From IMG/VR virus record IMGVR_UViG_3300036830_000126, positions 1 through 40,195 of that record: a stretch of 40,195 nt of DNA; one strand, written 5' to 3'. Position numbers and translations under genes: made by a program. Shown here in pieces: positions 8,252-16,882 of the stretch (positions are counted from its first letter, which is position 1; every line of letters begins with the position of its first letter). The DNA is from a virus. The notes under the pieces are model-generated. The model did not search any database, was not told the origin of the DNA, and saw nothing but the letters and a program-made list of their open reading frames with translations.

Positions 8252-9405
8252 CAGGGTTCCTGCGCCACCGCGACGAGATCCCATTTCGTATCGGTCGAGT
8301 TGTAGAGCAGCCCGAGATACAGCGTTTTACTGATCACCGTCGTCGACGGCAGCGCCGGCCCGAGCGTCCGGTACTGCGTCCCGTAGCTGATCGCGCGCGC
8401 CGTCCCGTTGTCTTTGATCCGGATAATCAGCTTTTGCCCCTGCACCACGTTGACGACCGGCGTGGGGTTCGCGACCGTGAGGCCGGCGGCCTGCGCCGTG
8501 ATCACCACGAGGTCATCGGTATCGGGTGACGGCGTGACCGTTGCCGACGACGTGACCGCCTGCACCCGCGGCGTGATCTGTTTGTTCGTGAGGACCTGCG
8601 CGCCCGTCAGCGACGCTTTCGCCGCGAGGTCCGTCGTCAGGTTCGTGACGTCGCTCTCCGCGATCGCCGCATACGCCGGCGTGGCCGCGCCGTTGAGATA
8701 CTTCGTCGCGTCGCCCGGGCTTTTCGGTTGCAGCCCGTGTTGTGTCGACGTCGCATTGAGCGTCGTCACATCGGTCGGCGCCGCCAGTTCATCGAGCTTG
8801 ATCGCGTCCGAGCCGCCGCTCTTGTGGCTTGTCGCGTGCGCCGTCGGCGTCCGCGCGTCACTGAGCCGGCTATCGTTCCCGACCGCGGCCGTGTTCGCCG
8901 CCGTCCCGTAGACTTGCTGACTCCCGGTGAGCTTCGAGCCGGCATCGAGCCCGGCGTACCCGCTCGCCGCGTTTTTGTTCGCGAGCAGCTCGCGCAGGAG
9001 GACCGCCGTCGTCACCGCGGCCAGGTCCGCCGTCAGGTTGGTGATGTCGCTCTCGGCATGCGTGTGGACCGCGGCCGCCTTGCCCGCGAGGCCCAGCGTC
9101 AGCGTCGTGAGGTCCGTCGCGAGGTTCGCGACGTCGCCCTCGCCGATCGCCGCCGGCACATCCCAGGCGCCCGCCGTGACGTGCGCGTAGCCCGTCCCCG
9201 ACGGCGCCGCGCCGCCACTCCCGCCCGGCGCCCACTTCGCGCCGTTGATCGAGGTCGAGTCGCGCGTGAGCACGTACCCGTCCGGATCCGTCGGCGTATC
9301 GAGGAGCCGCGTCACCAGGTCGCGGAGCGCGTTCCAGTGCGTCGGCCCGAACTTCGTCAGGTCGACATTGGCGAACGTCGATCGAAAGAGCGTCGCGATC
9401 CCCAT
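8251..9405 (-). CDS. Putative tail fibre / trimeric virion protein, 384 aa
   Basis: The protein begins with a conserved-looking head (THWNALRDLVTRLL). It carries three copies of an ESDxTNLTxDLAA-type repeat (residues about 89-100, 118-129, 250-261), the motif SLTGAQVLTNKQITPRV and a beta-rich C-terminus. HTHAESD and LTNK motifs are hallmarks of trimeric phage fibre proteins. The gene is directly downstream of the gp4-like gene. It could be a side fibre or a neck appendage. Confidence 0.8.
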   Translation of the reverse strand: MGIATLFRSTFANVDLTKFGPTHWNALRDLVTRLLDTPTDPDGYVLTRDSTSINGAKWAPGGSGGAAPSGTGYAHVTAGAWDVPAAIGEGDVANLATDLTTLTLGLAGKAAAVHTHAESDITNLTADLAAVTTAVLLRELLANKNAASGYAGLDAGSKLTGSQQVYGTAANTAAVGNDSRLSDARTPTAHATSHKSGGSDAIKLDELAAPTDVTTLNATSTQHGLQPKSPGDATKYLNGAATPAYAAIAESDVTNLTTDLAAKASLTGAQVLTNKQITPRVQAVTSSATVTPSPDTDDLVVITAQAAGLTVANPTPVVNVVQGQKLIIRIKDNGTARAISYGTQYRTLGPALPSTTVISKTLYLGLLYNSTDTKWDLVAVAQEP

Positions 9406-10155
9406 CTATTCGGACCACCGCGACGCCTGCGCGCCGCCGCCGCCGCGCCCTTGCCGAGCCCGCGCGCGTCCCGCCCCGCCCGGAATCCCGCTGTCATTCG
9501 TGAACAACCGCGGAATCTCCGTATTCGCGCCGAACACGCGCGCCCGCGCCATGGCCGCATCCTTCGCGAGTTGCGCCGGGACCGTCTTTTCGTAGGGCGC
9601 CGCGACGCGCTCCGCCAACGTCTTTTGCAACATCGACCGGTAGCCCGGCGGGAGCGAAAACGTATCGGTAAGCGCGAGCTGATCGAGGACCTGCCGCACG
9701 CAGAACTCGATCGCGGCCGCCGTCGTCGGCCGCGGCCACCAGTTCAGCTCACCATTCGGCCAGAGCGGGTTATAGAAGACGTCCGACGGCTGCGGTCCGG
9801 ACGTCGCCGGCGTGCCGAGCGATTGGAACCACTGCCGATCCCGGACCGCGACATCGACCCAGAACGTCCCGACTTGGATCGCGCAGCTCTCGATCGTTTC
9901 CGGGCGTTGGGTGACGACGAACGTCCCGGAGGGCCCGATCGTGTGCGGATAGAGCCCGCCGACGAGCGTGAACGGGAGGAACACGTCGGCGTACACCGCC
10001 GCGCGCTCCGCGTTCAGCTCATCGAGCAGCGTGTTGAGCTCGCCGAGCATGTACACGGCATCGTCGGCGCCCATGACTTCGCCGGCCGCAAGCACGTTGA
10101 TCTCAAACAACGATTTTTCGCAGAGATCGCGCGTCGTGATCACGACCGGCGGCAC
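9406..10155 (-). CDS. P22 gp4-like tail accessory (head-completion) protein, 249 aa
   Basis: GTG start at 10153-10155, four bases after the previous stop, with an AAGGGC purine stretch upstream. The N-terminus (LCEKSLFEINVLAAGE, YMLGELNTLLDELNAER) and the YPHTIGPSGTF / QRPETIESC block fit the P22 gp4 (tail accessory factor) family, which extends the portal after packaging. Residues about 225-249 are a Gly/Arg-rich tail. The gene position after coat/decoration and before gp10-like agrees. Confidence 0.82.
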   Translation of the reverse strand: MPPVVITTRDLCEKSLFEINVLAAGEVMGADDAVYMLGELNTLLDELNAERAAVYADVFLPFTLVGGLYPHTIGPSGTFVVTQRPETIESCAIQVGTFWVDVAVRDRQWFQSLGTPATSGPQPSDVFYNPLWPNGELNWWPRPTTAAAIEFCVRQVLDQLALTDTFSLPPGYRSMLQKTLAERVAAPYEKTVPAQLAKDAAMARARVFGANTEIPRLFTNDSGIPGGAGRARARQGRGGGGAQASRWSE

Positions 10156-10159
10156 CGGC

Positions 10160-10438
10160 TTACGTGCCCTTCACCGGCGCCGGCGCGTTCGCCTCGTTCG
10201 CGTCGACGCACCAGCCCGCCGCGACCGCGGCCCGCGCCTCGGTCTCGTTCTCGACGCGCAGGTACTCGCCGCCCGCTTTGTGGAGGTGGCGCGGATACTC
10301 GAGCGTCATCAGCTCATCGCGGACCCGTCCGCGGAGGCCTGCGGCCGCCGCCGCCGTGCCGAGGTCCGCCGCCGGCGAACCCTGCGCGCCCTCCGTCTGC
10401 CCCCCGCCGCCCGTGTTCTTGTTGTTCCCTGTTCTCAT
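10160..10438 (-). CDS. Hypothetical 92-aa protein of the head-tail region
   Basis: The ATG at 10436-10438 has a good AGGAG site about 8 bases upstream, just after a probable terminator. The N-terminal third is Gly/Asn/Ala-rich and disordered. The second half (EYPRHLHKAGGEYLRVENETEARAAVAAGWCVDANE) reads like a small conserved phage domain in which a lysine/tyrosine patch is followed by an end-of-row EAxAAxAxGW motif. Function unknown. Confidence 0.75.
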   Translation of the reverse strand: MRTGNNKNTGGGGQTEGAQGSPAADLGTAAAAAGLRGRVRDELMTLEYPRHLHKAGGEYLRVENETEARAAVAAGWCVDANEANAPAPVKGT

Positions 10439-10456
10439 GGGAGAAATCTCCTGCAG

Positions 10457-10488
10457 TAAAAGGCCCGGAACGCCCCGCGCCCCGGGCC
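10457..10488 (-). terminator. Rho-independent terminator between head and neck genes
   Basis: On the minus strand GGCCCGG pairs with CCGGGCC (plus-strand arms 10482-10488 and 10462-10468, 13-base loop) and is followed by TTTTA. It lies after the decoration-protein gene and before the 92-aa gene, so it would reduce transcription from the abundant head genes into the tail genes. Confidence 0.65.
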
Positions 10489-10530
10489 GGCGTGAACATC
10501 ACCGCTACAGACATCCGGGCCCGACGTGTG

Positions 10531-10983
10531 TTAGGCGACCGCGGCCGCCGTCGACCCGAACCCGTACACCACCCACGCCTCGGATCCCGGCGTCACGTTG
10601 GTGCAGACCAACTTCAGCCGCTTCGCCGCGAGCGTCACGATCGTGAGCACCGGCGCGACGGTCGCGATCGTGGTCTTCGTGATCCCAGTGCCCAGGCCGA
10701 TCGTGAGGGTGGAGTCGCCGTAGTTCACGACGTCCAGATCGAACGCCGTGCCCACGGCGCAGCCCGGGATCGCCGCGCACAGCAACGCCGCCGTCGGCAA
10801 GGTCATCGTCTGCGCGTCCTGCGTATCGCAGAGCATGAGCCCGCCGAGGATCTGCGCCGCCGTCAACGTGACGACGCCGCCCGCCGTCGAGAGCACCTGA
10901 TTCGTCGGGACGACTTTGGGGAACACGAGCGAGGAAAAGTGCGGCATGCCGCGCGCCGGCGTGAGCGGTTGACTCATCGACAT
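10531..10983 (-). CDS. Putative capsid decoration protein, 150 aa
   Basis: Strong AAGGAG site six bases before the ATG at 10981-10983. The protein is Thr/Ala/Leu-rich and beta-predicted, with LTAAQILGGLMLCD, TMTLPTA and DLDVVNYGDSTLTI. This pattern is common in small proteins encoded next to phage coat genes and thought to decorate or stabilise heads. It directly follows the coat gene, separated by 99 bases holding nonamer repeats and a G+C-rich hairpin. Confidence 0.75.
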   Translation of the reverse strand: MSMSQPLTPARGMPHFSSLVFPKVVPTNQVLSTAGGVVTLTAAQILGGLMLCDTQDAQTMTLPTAALLCAAIPGCAVGTAFDLDVVNYGDSTLTIGLGTGITKTTIATVAPVLTIVTLAAKRLKLVCTNVTPGSEAWVVYGFGSTAAAVA

Positions 10984-11012
10984 ATAGGCTCCTTCAGAGC
11001 GAAAACGGGGTT

Positions 11013-11039
11013 TCTGCGAACTCTGCGAACTCTCAGCAC
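11013..11039. repeat. Nonamer repeat cluster between coat and decoration genes
   Basis: Three 9-base units in tandem: TCTGCGAAC, TCTGCGAAC, TCTCAGCAC. Near-identical triplets occur at 13000-13026, and related units at 26067-26104 and 33162-33285. The cluster is in the 99-base gap upstream of the decoration gene. A self-complementary CCGCCG/CGGCGG hairpin lies beside it (about 11052-11065). Confidence 0.8.
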
Positions 11040-11082
11040 AGGCCGGCGAGCGCCCGCCGCGCGGCGGACGCCCGGGACCCCG

Positions 11083-12330
11083 TTACGCCGTCGCGATCGC
11101 GACCGCGCACGCGTCGTTGTAGAAGGCGCCGAGCCCGATCATCCAGTCAAAGCGATTGATGAACCGCGACAGGTTGCCGTCCCATTCGCGGATGAACCGG
11201 ACCGCGATCCCGCTATCCGGATCGCGCTTCTGCGAGACGAGCTCGACACTCGAGGTTTTCGGTTCCTCGAGCTCGACGCCGACTAGCGCGAACGCATTGC
11301 GCTGCAGCGCCAGTTGCACCTGGCCCGTATGCGCCGTCGTCGGCGCCGCGGTGCCCGGCCACATCGTCAGCGTCGCGCCCGCGAGCGGGAGGGCGTCGAC
11401 GTTCTGATACTGCGAGGTGGGCCCGTACATCGCCGGCGAGAACGAGATCACCATCGACGACGAGGCGCCCGTCGCGGCCGCCGTCACGGTGAATGTTTTC
11501 GTCGCCGATCCGAACGTCCGCCGCGTCATCGGGTTGACCGGCAGCGAGGCCGCGACCGCGAACTTGTCGCCGACCTTGACCGTGTCACCCGTGGTACAGG
11601 TGAGCGTCATCGACGTGGCGCCGTCCGTCGGCGCCGTCGTGACCGTGACCGCGCCCGCCCACACGCCCGACGTGTGCCGAAACAGGCTCATGCTCTCGTA
11701 GAACTCGAACCCGTCGGACTCGCCGAGGATCCCCGTCCGCCACTGTTTCGAGAGTTGCTGCACCGGGTTGAAGTACGTCACCGCGGACTTTTTCAACACC
11801 CGCGCGAGCGCCGGCGTGATGATCATCGCGCGGTCCGCGTTGGGCGCCCCGAGCTCGTTCATCTTTTGCTTGGCGACGCCCGAGACGGAGTCGAAATCGG
11901 CCGGATCCGTCCCGAGGATCCCGCCCATCGACGCCGCGTACTGATAGGCAAACTGCGAGCAGGCGTCATCGATCGACTGTTGCGCGTACGCCATCGCCGG
12001 CTCGAGGATCTCCTTGCTGACCTTCTCCCGGCCGCGCGGGGCTTTGAGCGCCTGCTCCGCCGAATCCCAATCGAAGGCGATTTGAAACGGATCCAGAAAG
12101 GAGATGTTCGCGTGCAGCCGGTTGATCGCCTGCGGCTGATACGGCAAGCCGCGCGCGACGGTGAAGCGTTGCGGATACGGGACCCGGATCGAGTCGCCGA
12201 CGGGGTACTTGAGCTTGAACTCCTTGGAATAGTCCGTGTTGAAGAACTGCGACACGGCCCGCTTGTTCTCGAGGAGATCGAGACACTCCATCGCAAGCCA
12301 GTCGGCGTACTCGAATTGATTCCCGGCCAT
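11083..12330 (-). CDS. Major capsid (coat) protein, P22 gp5-like, 415 aa
   Basis: The N-terminus (residues about 1-120: ADWLAMECLDLLENK, RVPYPQRFTVARG, FQIAFDWDSAEQAL) and the overall size (P22 gp5 is 430 aa) fit the P22 coat-protein family with HK97 fold. Residues about 220-320 are a Thr/Val/Ala-rich beta insertion corresponding to the extra I-domain of P22 coat. A GAGG site precedes the ATG. It is directly downstream of the scaffold gene, the order seen in P22. Confidence 0.92.
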   Translation of the reverse strand: MAGNQFEYADWLAMECLDLLENKRAVSQFFNTDYSKEFKLKYPVGDSIRVPYPQRFTVARGLPYQPQAINRLHANISFLDPFQIAFDWDSAEQALKAPRGREKVSKEILEPAMAYAQQSIDDACSQFAYQYAASMGGILGTDPADFDSVSGVAKQKMNELGAPNADRAMIITPALARVLKKSAVTYFNPVQQLSKQWRTGILGESDGFEFYESMSLFRHTSGVWAGAVTVTTAPTDGATSMTLTCTTGDTVKVGDKFAVAASLPVNPMTRRTFGSATKTFTVTAAATGASSSMVISFSPAMYGPTSQYQNVDALPLAGATLTMWPGTAAPTTAHTGQVQLALQRNAFALVGVELEEPKTSSVELVSQKRDPDSGIAVRFIREWDGNLSRFINRFDWMIGLGAFYNDACAVAIATA

Positions 12331-12334
12331 AGCG

Positions 12335-13417
12335 TTACCTCAGTTGAGCCGCGCGCTCGCGGAGCCGTGCAGCCCGGTACGCGCTCACGTCGCCACTGGC
12401 CACCGCGCTCTCGACCGGATCGCCCGGATGGGCGGCCCGCGAGCCGAGCGTGACGGCCGGCGCCGGAGCGTCGGTGATGGTTTTTGGTGAGGCGGCCGCG
12501 TTCGCCGCCGCCGGTGAGAATTGCGTCTCAAGCCGCGCGAACTCGCGCAGGAGCGTGCGCCGATCGGGAGACGCGAGGAGTTTCGCCTTGATCGCTGGTT
12601 GCGCCGTGAGATGCTCGAGGACCTGCAGCGCGACCTCGGACCCGAGGATTTCGTCGGCGAGATCGTTCGCCGCCGTCGGTCGCTGCCCTTTCGCCATCGC
12701 GGACGCGCGCGTCTCGAGCTCGATCAGCTCTGGATCGATCCGCGCCATGACCACTGTCGGATCGCCCGCGGCGGTGATCTGCGCGTGGAACTTGGTCGCG
12801 CGCTCATGCGCGGCCGCCTGTTCCGCGGTCTGCGATTGCCGCATGCGATCGGTCGCCCGCTCCACTTCGCGATCGAAGCGAGTCAGGTACCGGAAGTAGT
12901 CGGCAGTCGACGCCTCCGGGTGCTTGGTGTAAAACGCGGCTTCCTCGAGCGCCGGGTGTCCGATGTCAACCGGGATACCCGTGGGACCCGCCGCCGCACT
13001 CTGCGAACTCGCCGAACTCTCAGAACCCGTCGCCGGACGGGCGGCCGCCGGCGTCGCCGTCGTGGTGCTCTTGAGCCGCGCGTTTTCGGCCTTGAGCGCC
13101 GCGATCGATCGTTCGTAGTCGTTGATCTGCTGCTGTCGTTTCGAGACGGTGCGCGGTTCGGGTGCCGATGTCGCCGGCGTCGTGCCCGGCGCGGCCGCGG
13201 TCGCCGGGTTCGCATCGGGATCGGCCTCCGTCTCAGTGGTGGCGGCCGCCCGCGCCTGCACCTCCGGTGCGCGCTCGTGTCGTCGCGCCTCGCGATAGGC
13301 CGCGACATCGCCCGAGGCAATCACGCGCTCGCTCGCCGTGGTGGCGATCGGACTCTCGGACGCCGGGCCCGGTTGCACAGACTGCGCGGGTGCAGTCGTC
13401 GACGCTGCAGCTTCCAT
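12335..13417 (-). CDS. Scaffolding protein, 360 aa
   Basis: Low-complexity, charged, helical protein located between portal and coat genes, as expected for a P22-type scaffold. A QQQINDYERSIAALKAENARLKS coiled-coil lies at about residues 94-116. A motif appears twice, near the N-terminus (ASGDVAAYREARRHERA, about 34-50) and at the very C-terminus (ASGDVSAYRAARLRERA, about 341-357). Residues about 130-142 (SESSASSQSAA) are encoded by the nonamer repeats at 13000-13026. Assignment rests on position and composition. Confidence 0.82.
   Translation of the reverse strand: MEAAASTTAPAQSVQPGPASESPIATTASERVIASGDVAAYREARRHERAPEVQARAAATTETEADPDANPATAAAPGTTPATSAPEPRTVSKRQQQINDYERSIAALKAENARLKSTTTATPAAARPATGSESSASSQSAAAGPTGIPVDIGHPALEEAAFYTKHPEASTADYFRYLTRFDREVERATDRMRQSQTAEQAAAHERATKFHAQITAAGDPTVVMARIDPELIELETRASAMAKGQRPTAANDLADEILGSEVALQVLEHLTAQPAIKAKLLASPDRRTLLREFARLETQFSPAAANAAASPKTITDAPAPAVTLGSRAAHPGDPVESAVASGDVSAYRAARLRERAAQLR
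13000..13026. repeat. Nonamer repeat cluster inside the scaffold gene
   Basis: Units TCTGCGAAC, TCGCCGAAC, TCTCAGAAC in tandem, the same order and almost the same sequence as 11013-11039. Here they encode a Ser/Ala linker. Confidence 0.7.
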
Positions 13418-13641
13418 CAGTCACCCGCACGCGTCACCCGGCCGCGTGGTGCATCCGTGAATCGAGGGATCCCACGAAACAAAATGGCGCGGCCCGCGGC
13501 CCTGAACGAGTCAGGGTTGCGAACACACGCCATCTGTTCGTGTGATCCTTGTCGTCGTCGCGCCGGTGGATGACTCCGGGGTTCGGGTTGCAATCCCTAG
13601 CGACGCCGTGAGGAGCGTTCAGCGACTACGGCACCATGTCG
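13418..13641. other. Gap between scaffold gene and the 84-aa gene
   Basis: 224 bases with no convincing gene in any frame. They contain a small GGGATTGCAACCC stem-loop and an imperfect G+C-rich inverted repeat near 13490. A minus-strand promoter for scaffold and coat could lie here, but I see no clear -35/-10 pair. Confidence 0.5.
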
Positions 13642-13896
13642 TCATCCTTCAAGATCGCCGATCGGTTCGAGGAGGATCGCGCGCGCGCGCGCCGCCTGCG
13701 CCGGATCGGGATCGAACAGGCTCCGCGTTGACTCGGCGAGCGCCTCGAGCACCGCCGGTGCGATGATCAGCGCGTCCCCGATCGGGACCTGCAGCGCCGC
13801 GAGCTCCTGCGCGCACGATCGACACAGGCCCGGCCCGCCACACCGCGCCACCAGGCCATCAAGCCGCCGCCGCACATGACCATGCCCGCCGATCAC
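13642..13896 (-). CDS. Small Cys-containing protein downstream of portal, 84 aa
   Basis: GTG at 13894-13896 overlaps the portal stop (GTGA). The protein has a C-x5-C-x2-C cluster (CGGPGLCRSC, residues about 19-28), possibly metal-binding, then a helical, Ala/Leu-rich half. Function unknown. Confidence 0.65.
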   Translation of the reverse strand: MIGGHGHVRRRLDGLVARCGGPGLCRSCAQELAALQVPIGDALIIAPAVLEALAESTRSLFDPDPAQAARARAILLEPIGDLEG

Positions 13897-16169
13897 GCGC
13901 CCGCCTCCGGCGCCGGCGCCGCGGCTTGCGCCTCGAGCGCCTGTTGATGCCCTTGCGCCATCAGATCGGCGTCCTGTACGCCCTGCTGATCGCCCTGCTC
14001 GAGCGCCTGCGCGTGCGCCTGGCGCCCCTGCTCGAGCGCGTGCGCGTGCGCGAGCGCCGCCATCCCGACGTCATGCGCAGCCGCGTGCCGAGCCGCCGCA
14101 TCGTCCGCCGCGATCTGCTGATCAAGCGCGATCGATTCTTCGTGGAGCTCGAGCGCCAGATCGGCCGATTGCTTCGACGCCGTGATGCGCGCCGCCTCGA
14201 TCTTCGCCGCGTTGTCGGTGATCGTTTTCCAGTGCTGGAAATCGAGTTCGAGCGTTTTGATCCGGATCTGCCCGTCGATCTTCACTTGGTCGCTGTCGAC
14301 CTGTTTCTGGAGGTCCGCCGCGACTTGCTGCAGCTTTTGCAGCTGCCCGTGCAGCTCGCCGAGCTGCTGCTGTGCCTGCCGCGGATCGACCTGGCCCTTG
14401 TTCTTCGGCGCGATGGTTTCGGCCATCTCATCGCCGATCGGCCCGAGGTTTTTGAGCCGGATCGACGACGCGATCAGCTCCGCCGCTTTCTGCGGCCCGA
14501 CGACCTGCGCGAGCTGCGGATTGCCGATCACCTGATCCGCAAAATCGCTCGCCGCTTCCCGTTCGCTATCCTTCTTCGGCCCGACGGAGATCGTCACGTC
14601 GTGCTCGCCCTGCGCGGTATCAATATGCGCCGGCAGTCCCTCCGGATTGCGCCCCGCCGGATCGTTGATCCGCACGATCTGCGGCTGATCCTTCAGGTCG
14701 CGGATCGACGTGTCGCGCGCCGTGTCGTAGTACAGCGGGATACATTCGTCGAGGATCGCGCCGGCCCGCGTCACGCCTTCGTCGTGGTGATCGACGAAGT
14801 GAAACGATCCCTTTTGCGCCGTGTCCTCGATCTGTTTCAGCGCGACGCCGGATTTATCGTTGTGCCGTTGCGCCGCCGATGGTAAGGGCGAGGCGCCGAT
14901 CGCCGCCTGAATCGCCCGCCGCGCCCCCTCCGCGCCAATCTCGAGCTCTTGGATCGGCGGTTCGTAGGGTTGCCGCGTCGGCGGCCCGAGCCCGCCCTCC
15001 GGTTGATGCGGGGTTTTCGTCAAGTACTCGATCACCGCCACCGGCACATTCAGCGAATCGGCGAGCCGCTGCAGGTTGGCCGCGTCGAGCTGCCCCTTGG
15101 CGACGAAATAGGGGAACTTTGGCGTCATGCCGACGAGTTCCGCCTGACAGGTCCGGTAGTAGCAATACAGCAGGAACGGATCGCGCGCGAGGCGGATCAT
15201 GCTGAGGAGCACGCGTTGCGCGCGCCCCGCCGCGTTCTGCAGGTAGATCACTTTCCCGTAGCAGCACACGAAGGGAATCGACGGCCCGAGCCATCGCGTG
15301 CGCTGCAGGATCTCGACGCCGTTGGTGAGGTACTGCCACACGTGCATCGGCGTGATCGACCGCGATTTGAGGATTTGATCCGCCGAGGGGGCATGCCCGT
15401 TGATCGCGTCCTCGAAGATCTCGATTGGTTGCGGGTTGGGATCCTGCGCGGTCCGCGGGCCGGGTTTCAGCAGGAGCAGCGTCCGCTTGGCCTGCGGTTC
15501 CTTCGTCCAGTACTCCGCGAGCCGTAGACTGTCGCCGGCGATCCAGCTCCGCGACGATTGAATCGTGGCGTGATCGAAGTTCCGGATCGTGGCGTCCGGG
15601 AACTCCCGCGCGAATTGCTTGAGCCCGCGCCGTTCCTCGTAAAACAGGAAGCTCAGATCCTTGCCATCAGTGCGAATGTGGTCCGGATCCGGCGTCACCA
15701 GGTCCGGGTTGACCACCGGCTCGATCACCAGCTCTTGATCGAAGCCCTTGTCGGGAGAGCAGTACTGCGCCTTGATCCGGAGATAGCCGTACCCGCGCTG
15801 CACGGCGTTTTCGAGCATCGTCGTGTACGCCTGTTGCGCGTTGCTCTGGTACTCAATGTCCCGGATCTTGCCCTGCCGAAACTTGGCCGTCGCGTCGTTC
15901 GCCCCGTTGCCGCGAGGCGTGACGGTGATCCCCCGTTTATTGCTCCGGACGTCGTTGATCACCTGATTGGTGTATTGCCCGAGCTCATCGAGCGAGAGGC
16001 ACGGCCGCCCGTTGTCGTCGCGCTGATCGCGGTCCTCTTTCGGCCACGGATCGCCCGACACCGCGCGCATGTCTTTCGCGCCCTCCTCGCGAATGTCGGC
16101 CCATTGCGAGGTCGCGTCGGCGTAGCGGTCTTTCAGTTCCTCGAGGATGTCGTCGTCGGTGCGCGGCAT
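13893..16169 (-). CDS. Portal protein, P22 gp1-like, 758 aa
   Basis: Length and sequence fit the P22-type portal (725 aa in P22). N-terminal segment with DPWPKEDRDQRDDNGRPCLSLDEL and YTNQVINDVRSNKRGITVTP; central wing/stem region with RGYGYLRIK and PDPDHIRTDGKDLSF; C-terminal barrel of Gln/Ala-rich helices with QLGELHGQLQKLQQVAADLQ and repeated Ala-His-Ala-Gln helices. I chose the ATG at 16167-16169, which overlaps the upstream stop as TGATG. A TTG one codon earlier is the alternative. Lies downstream of terL and upstream of scaffold/coat. Confidence 0.93.
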   Translation of the reverse strand: MPRTDDDILEELKDRYADATSQWADIREEGAKDMRAVSGDPWPKEDRDQRDDNGRPCLSLDELGQYTNQVINDVRSNKRGITVTPRGNGANDATAKFRQGKIRDIEYQSNAQQAYTTMLENAVQRGYGYLRIKAQYCSPDKGFDQELVIEPVVNPDLVTPDPDHIRTDGKDLSFLFYEERRGLKQFAREFPDATIRNFDHATIQSSRSWIAGDSLRLAEYWTKEPQAKRTLLLLKPGPRTAQDPNPQPIEIFEDAINGHAPSADQILKSRSITPMHVWQYLTNGVEILQRTRWLGPSIPFVCCYGKVIYLQNAAGRAQRVLLSMIRLARDPFLLYCYYRTCQAELVGMTPKFPYFVAKGQLDAANLQRLADSLNVPVAVIEYLTKTPHQPEGGLGPPTRQPYEPPIQELEIGAEGARRAIQAAIGASPLPSAAQRHNDKSGVALKQIEDTAQKGSFHFVDHHDEGVTRAGAILDECIPLYYDTARDTSIRDLKDQPQIVRINDPAGRNPEGLPAHIDTAQGEHDVTISVGPKKDSEREAASDFADQVIGNPQLAQVVGPQKAAELIASSIRLKNLGPIGDEMAETIAPKNKGQVDPRQAQQQLGELHGQLQKLQQVAADLQKQVDSDQVKIDGQIRIKTLELDFQHWKTITDNAAKIEAARITASKQSADLALELHEESIALDQQIAADDAAARHAAAHDVGMAALAHAHALEQGRQAHAQALEQGDQQGVQDADLMAQGHQQALEAQAAAPAPEAGA

Positions 16170-16444
16170 CAAATCGCCTTGGTGAAGACCCGATCCAGGT
16201 GCGCGCAGCGCAAGGTAAATCCGCCGTCGGGGTTCGTGAGCCGTTCCATCGGCGTGCCTTTACAGCCGGGTTCTTCGCATCGCAGCAGCAGCGTCACGTT
16301 GTGCTCACCCAACCGGGCGATCACCCGGTTGAGATCGCGGACTTCCTGCCATGGCCACACCTCGCGGCCGCGGCTCACCGCGTCCGGGACGATCAGCCCC
16401 GACGCCCGCTCTTTCCAGTAGCTCTCCGGCGGCCGCGGACTCAC
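16169..16444 (-). CDS. Hypothetical 91-aa protein before portal
   Basis: GTG start at 16442-16444 overlaps the upstream stop (GTGA). The protein contains WKERASGLIVPD, a helix EVRDLNRVIARLGEHN and a C/C/C cluster (LRCEEPGCKGTPMER, TLRCAHLDRVF) that looks like a small zinc-binding site with His. It probably binds nucleic acid or protein. No named family recognised. Confidence 0.75.
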   Translation of the reverse strand: MSPRPPESYWKERASGLIVPDAVSRGREVWPWQEVRDLNRVIARLGEHNVTLLLRCEEPGCKGTPMERLTNPDGGFTLRCAHLDRVFTKAI

Positions 16445-16620
16445 TCGGCAAGCTCCGGATCGGGTTCCTCGAGCGTGTCCGTGATGTCACAGAGCGCGAG
16501 CAGGTCATATGCCCCGTCAGCAATGCCCCCGCGGCTGGCAGCCACGCCGCCAGGCGCGATCCGACACCGGCGGACGCTCTGACGCCACCGGCGCGATCGA
16601 AGTGGCCTACACGGGCCCAT
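16441..16620 (-). CDS. Small hypothetical protein, 59 aa
   Basis: Open frame from ATG at 16618-16620 to TGA at 16441-16443, overlapping the next start as GTGA. The N-terminal half is basic (RSRRWRQSVRRC) and the C-terminus acidic (CDITDTLEEPDPELAE), which reads as real coding. It fills an otherwise empty gap in a tightly packed operon. No clear ribosome-binding site. Confidence 0.5.
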   Translation of the reverse strand: MGPCRPLRSRRWRQSVRRCRIAPGGVAASRGGIADGAYDLLALCDITDTLEEPDPELAE

Positions 16621-16641
16621 GTGCGGGCCAGGATGGAAGAG

Positions 16642-16869
16642 TCAGCGCCGCCGGCGCAACTGACGGAGGTAGGAATCGACCAGCGGCCGCCCCAGGAACG
16701 ACACGAAGACGAACCACGGGCCGGCCGCCCGCCCGTCCTTGTCAGTCGCCTTGTAGACCTGCAGCGTCAACGGCCCGAGCTTCACGCCGCGCTGGGTGGG
16801 CGTCGACCACCGATACACCCGCCACCAAACGTAATAACGCCGATGGGCGGTGGCCGCTTCGTCGTCCAT
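16642..16869 (-). CDS. Hypothetical 75-aa protein
   Basis: Start ATG at 16867-16869, 13 bases after the previous stop. Aromatic-rich (YYVWWRVYRW, GPWFVFVSFLGRP), ending in a basic RQLRRRR tail. Possibly a small beta-barrel protein. Unrecognised. Confidence 0.65.
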   Translation of the reverse strand: MDDEAATAHRRYYVWWRVYRWSTPTQRGVKLGPLTLQVYKATDKDGRAAGPWFVFVSFLGRPLVDSYLRQLRRRR

Positions 16870-16882
16870 GTGTAACCGGAGG

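Noticed and set aside
11043-11075. Terminator after the coat gene
   Set aside because: A G+C-rich hairpin exists but no T-run; a terminator is better supported at 10457-10488.
8728-11286. Very long plus-strand open frame (852 codons) opposite head genes
   Set aside because: Arg-rich antisense frame across several well-supported minus-strand genes.
13560-13620. tRNA-like sequence (GGGTTGCAATCCC)
   Set aside because: No T-loop (TTCRA) or matching acceptor; only a small hairpin.
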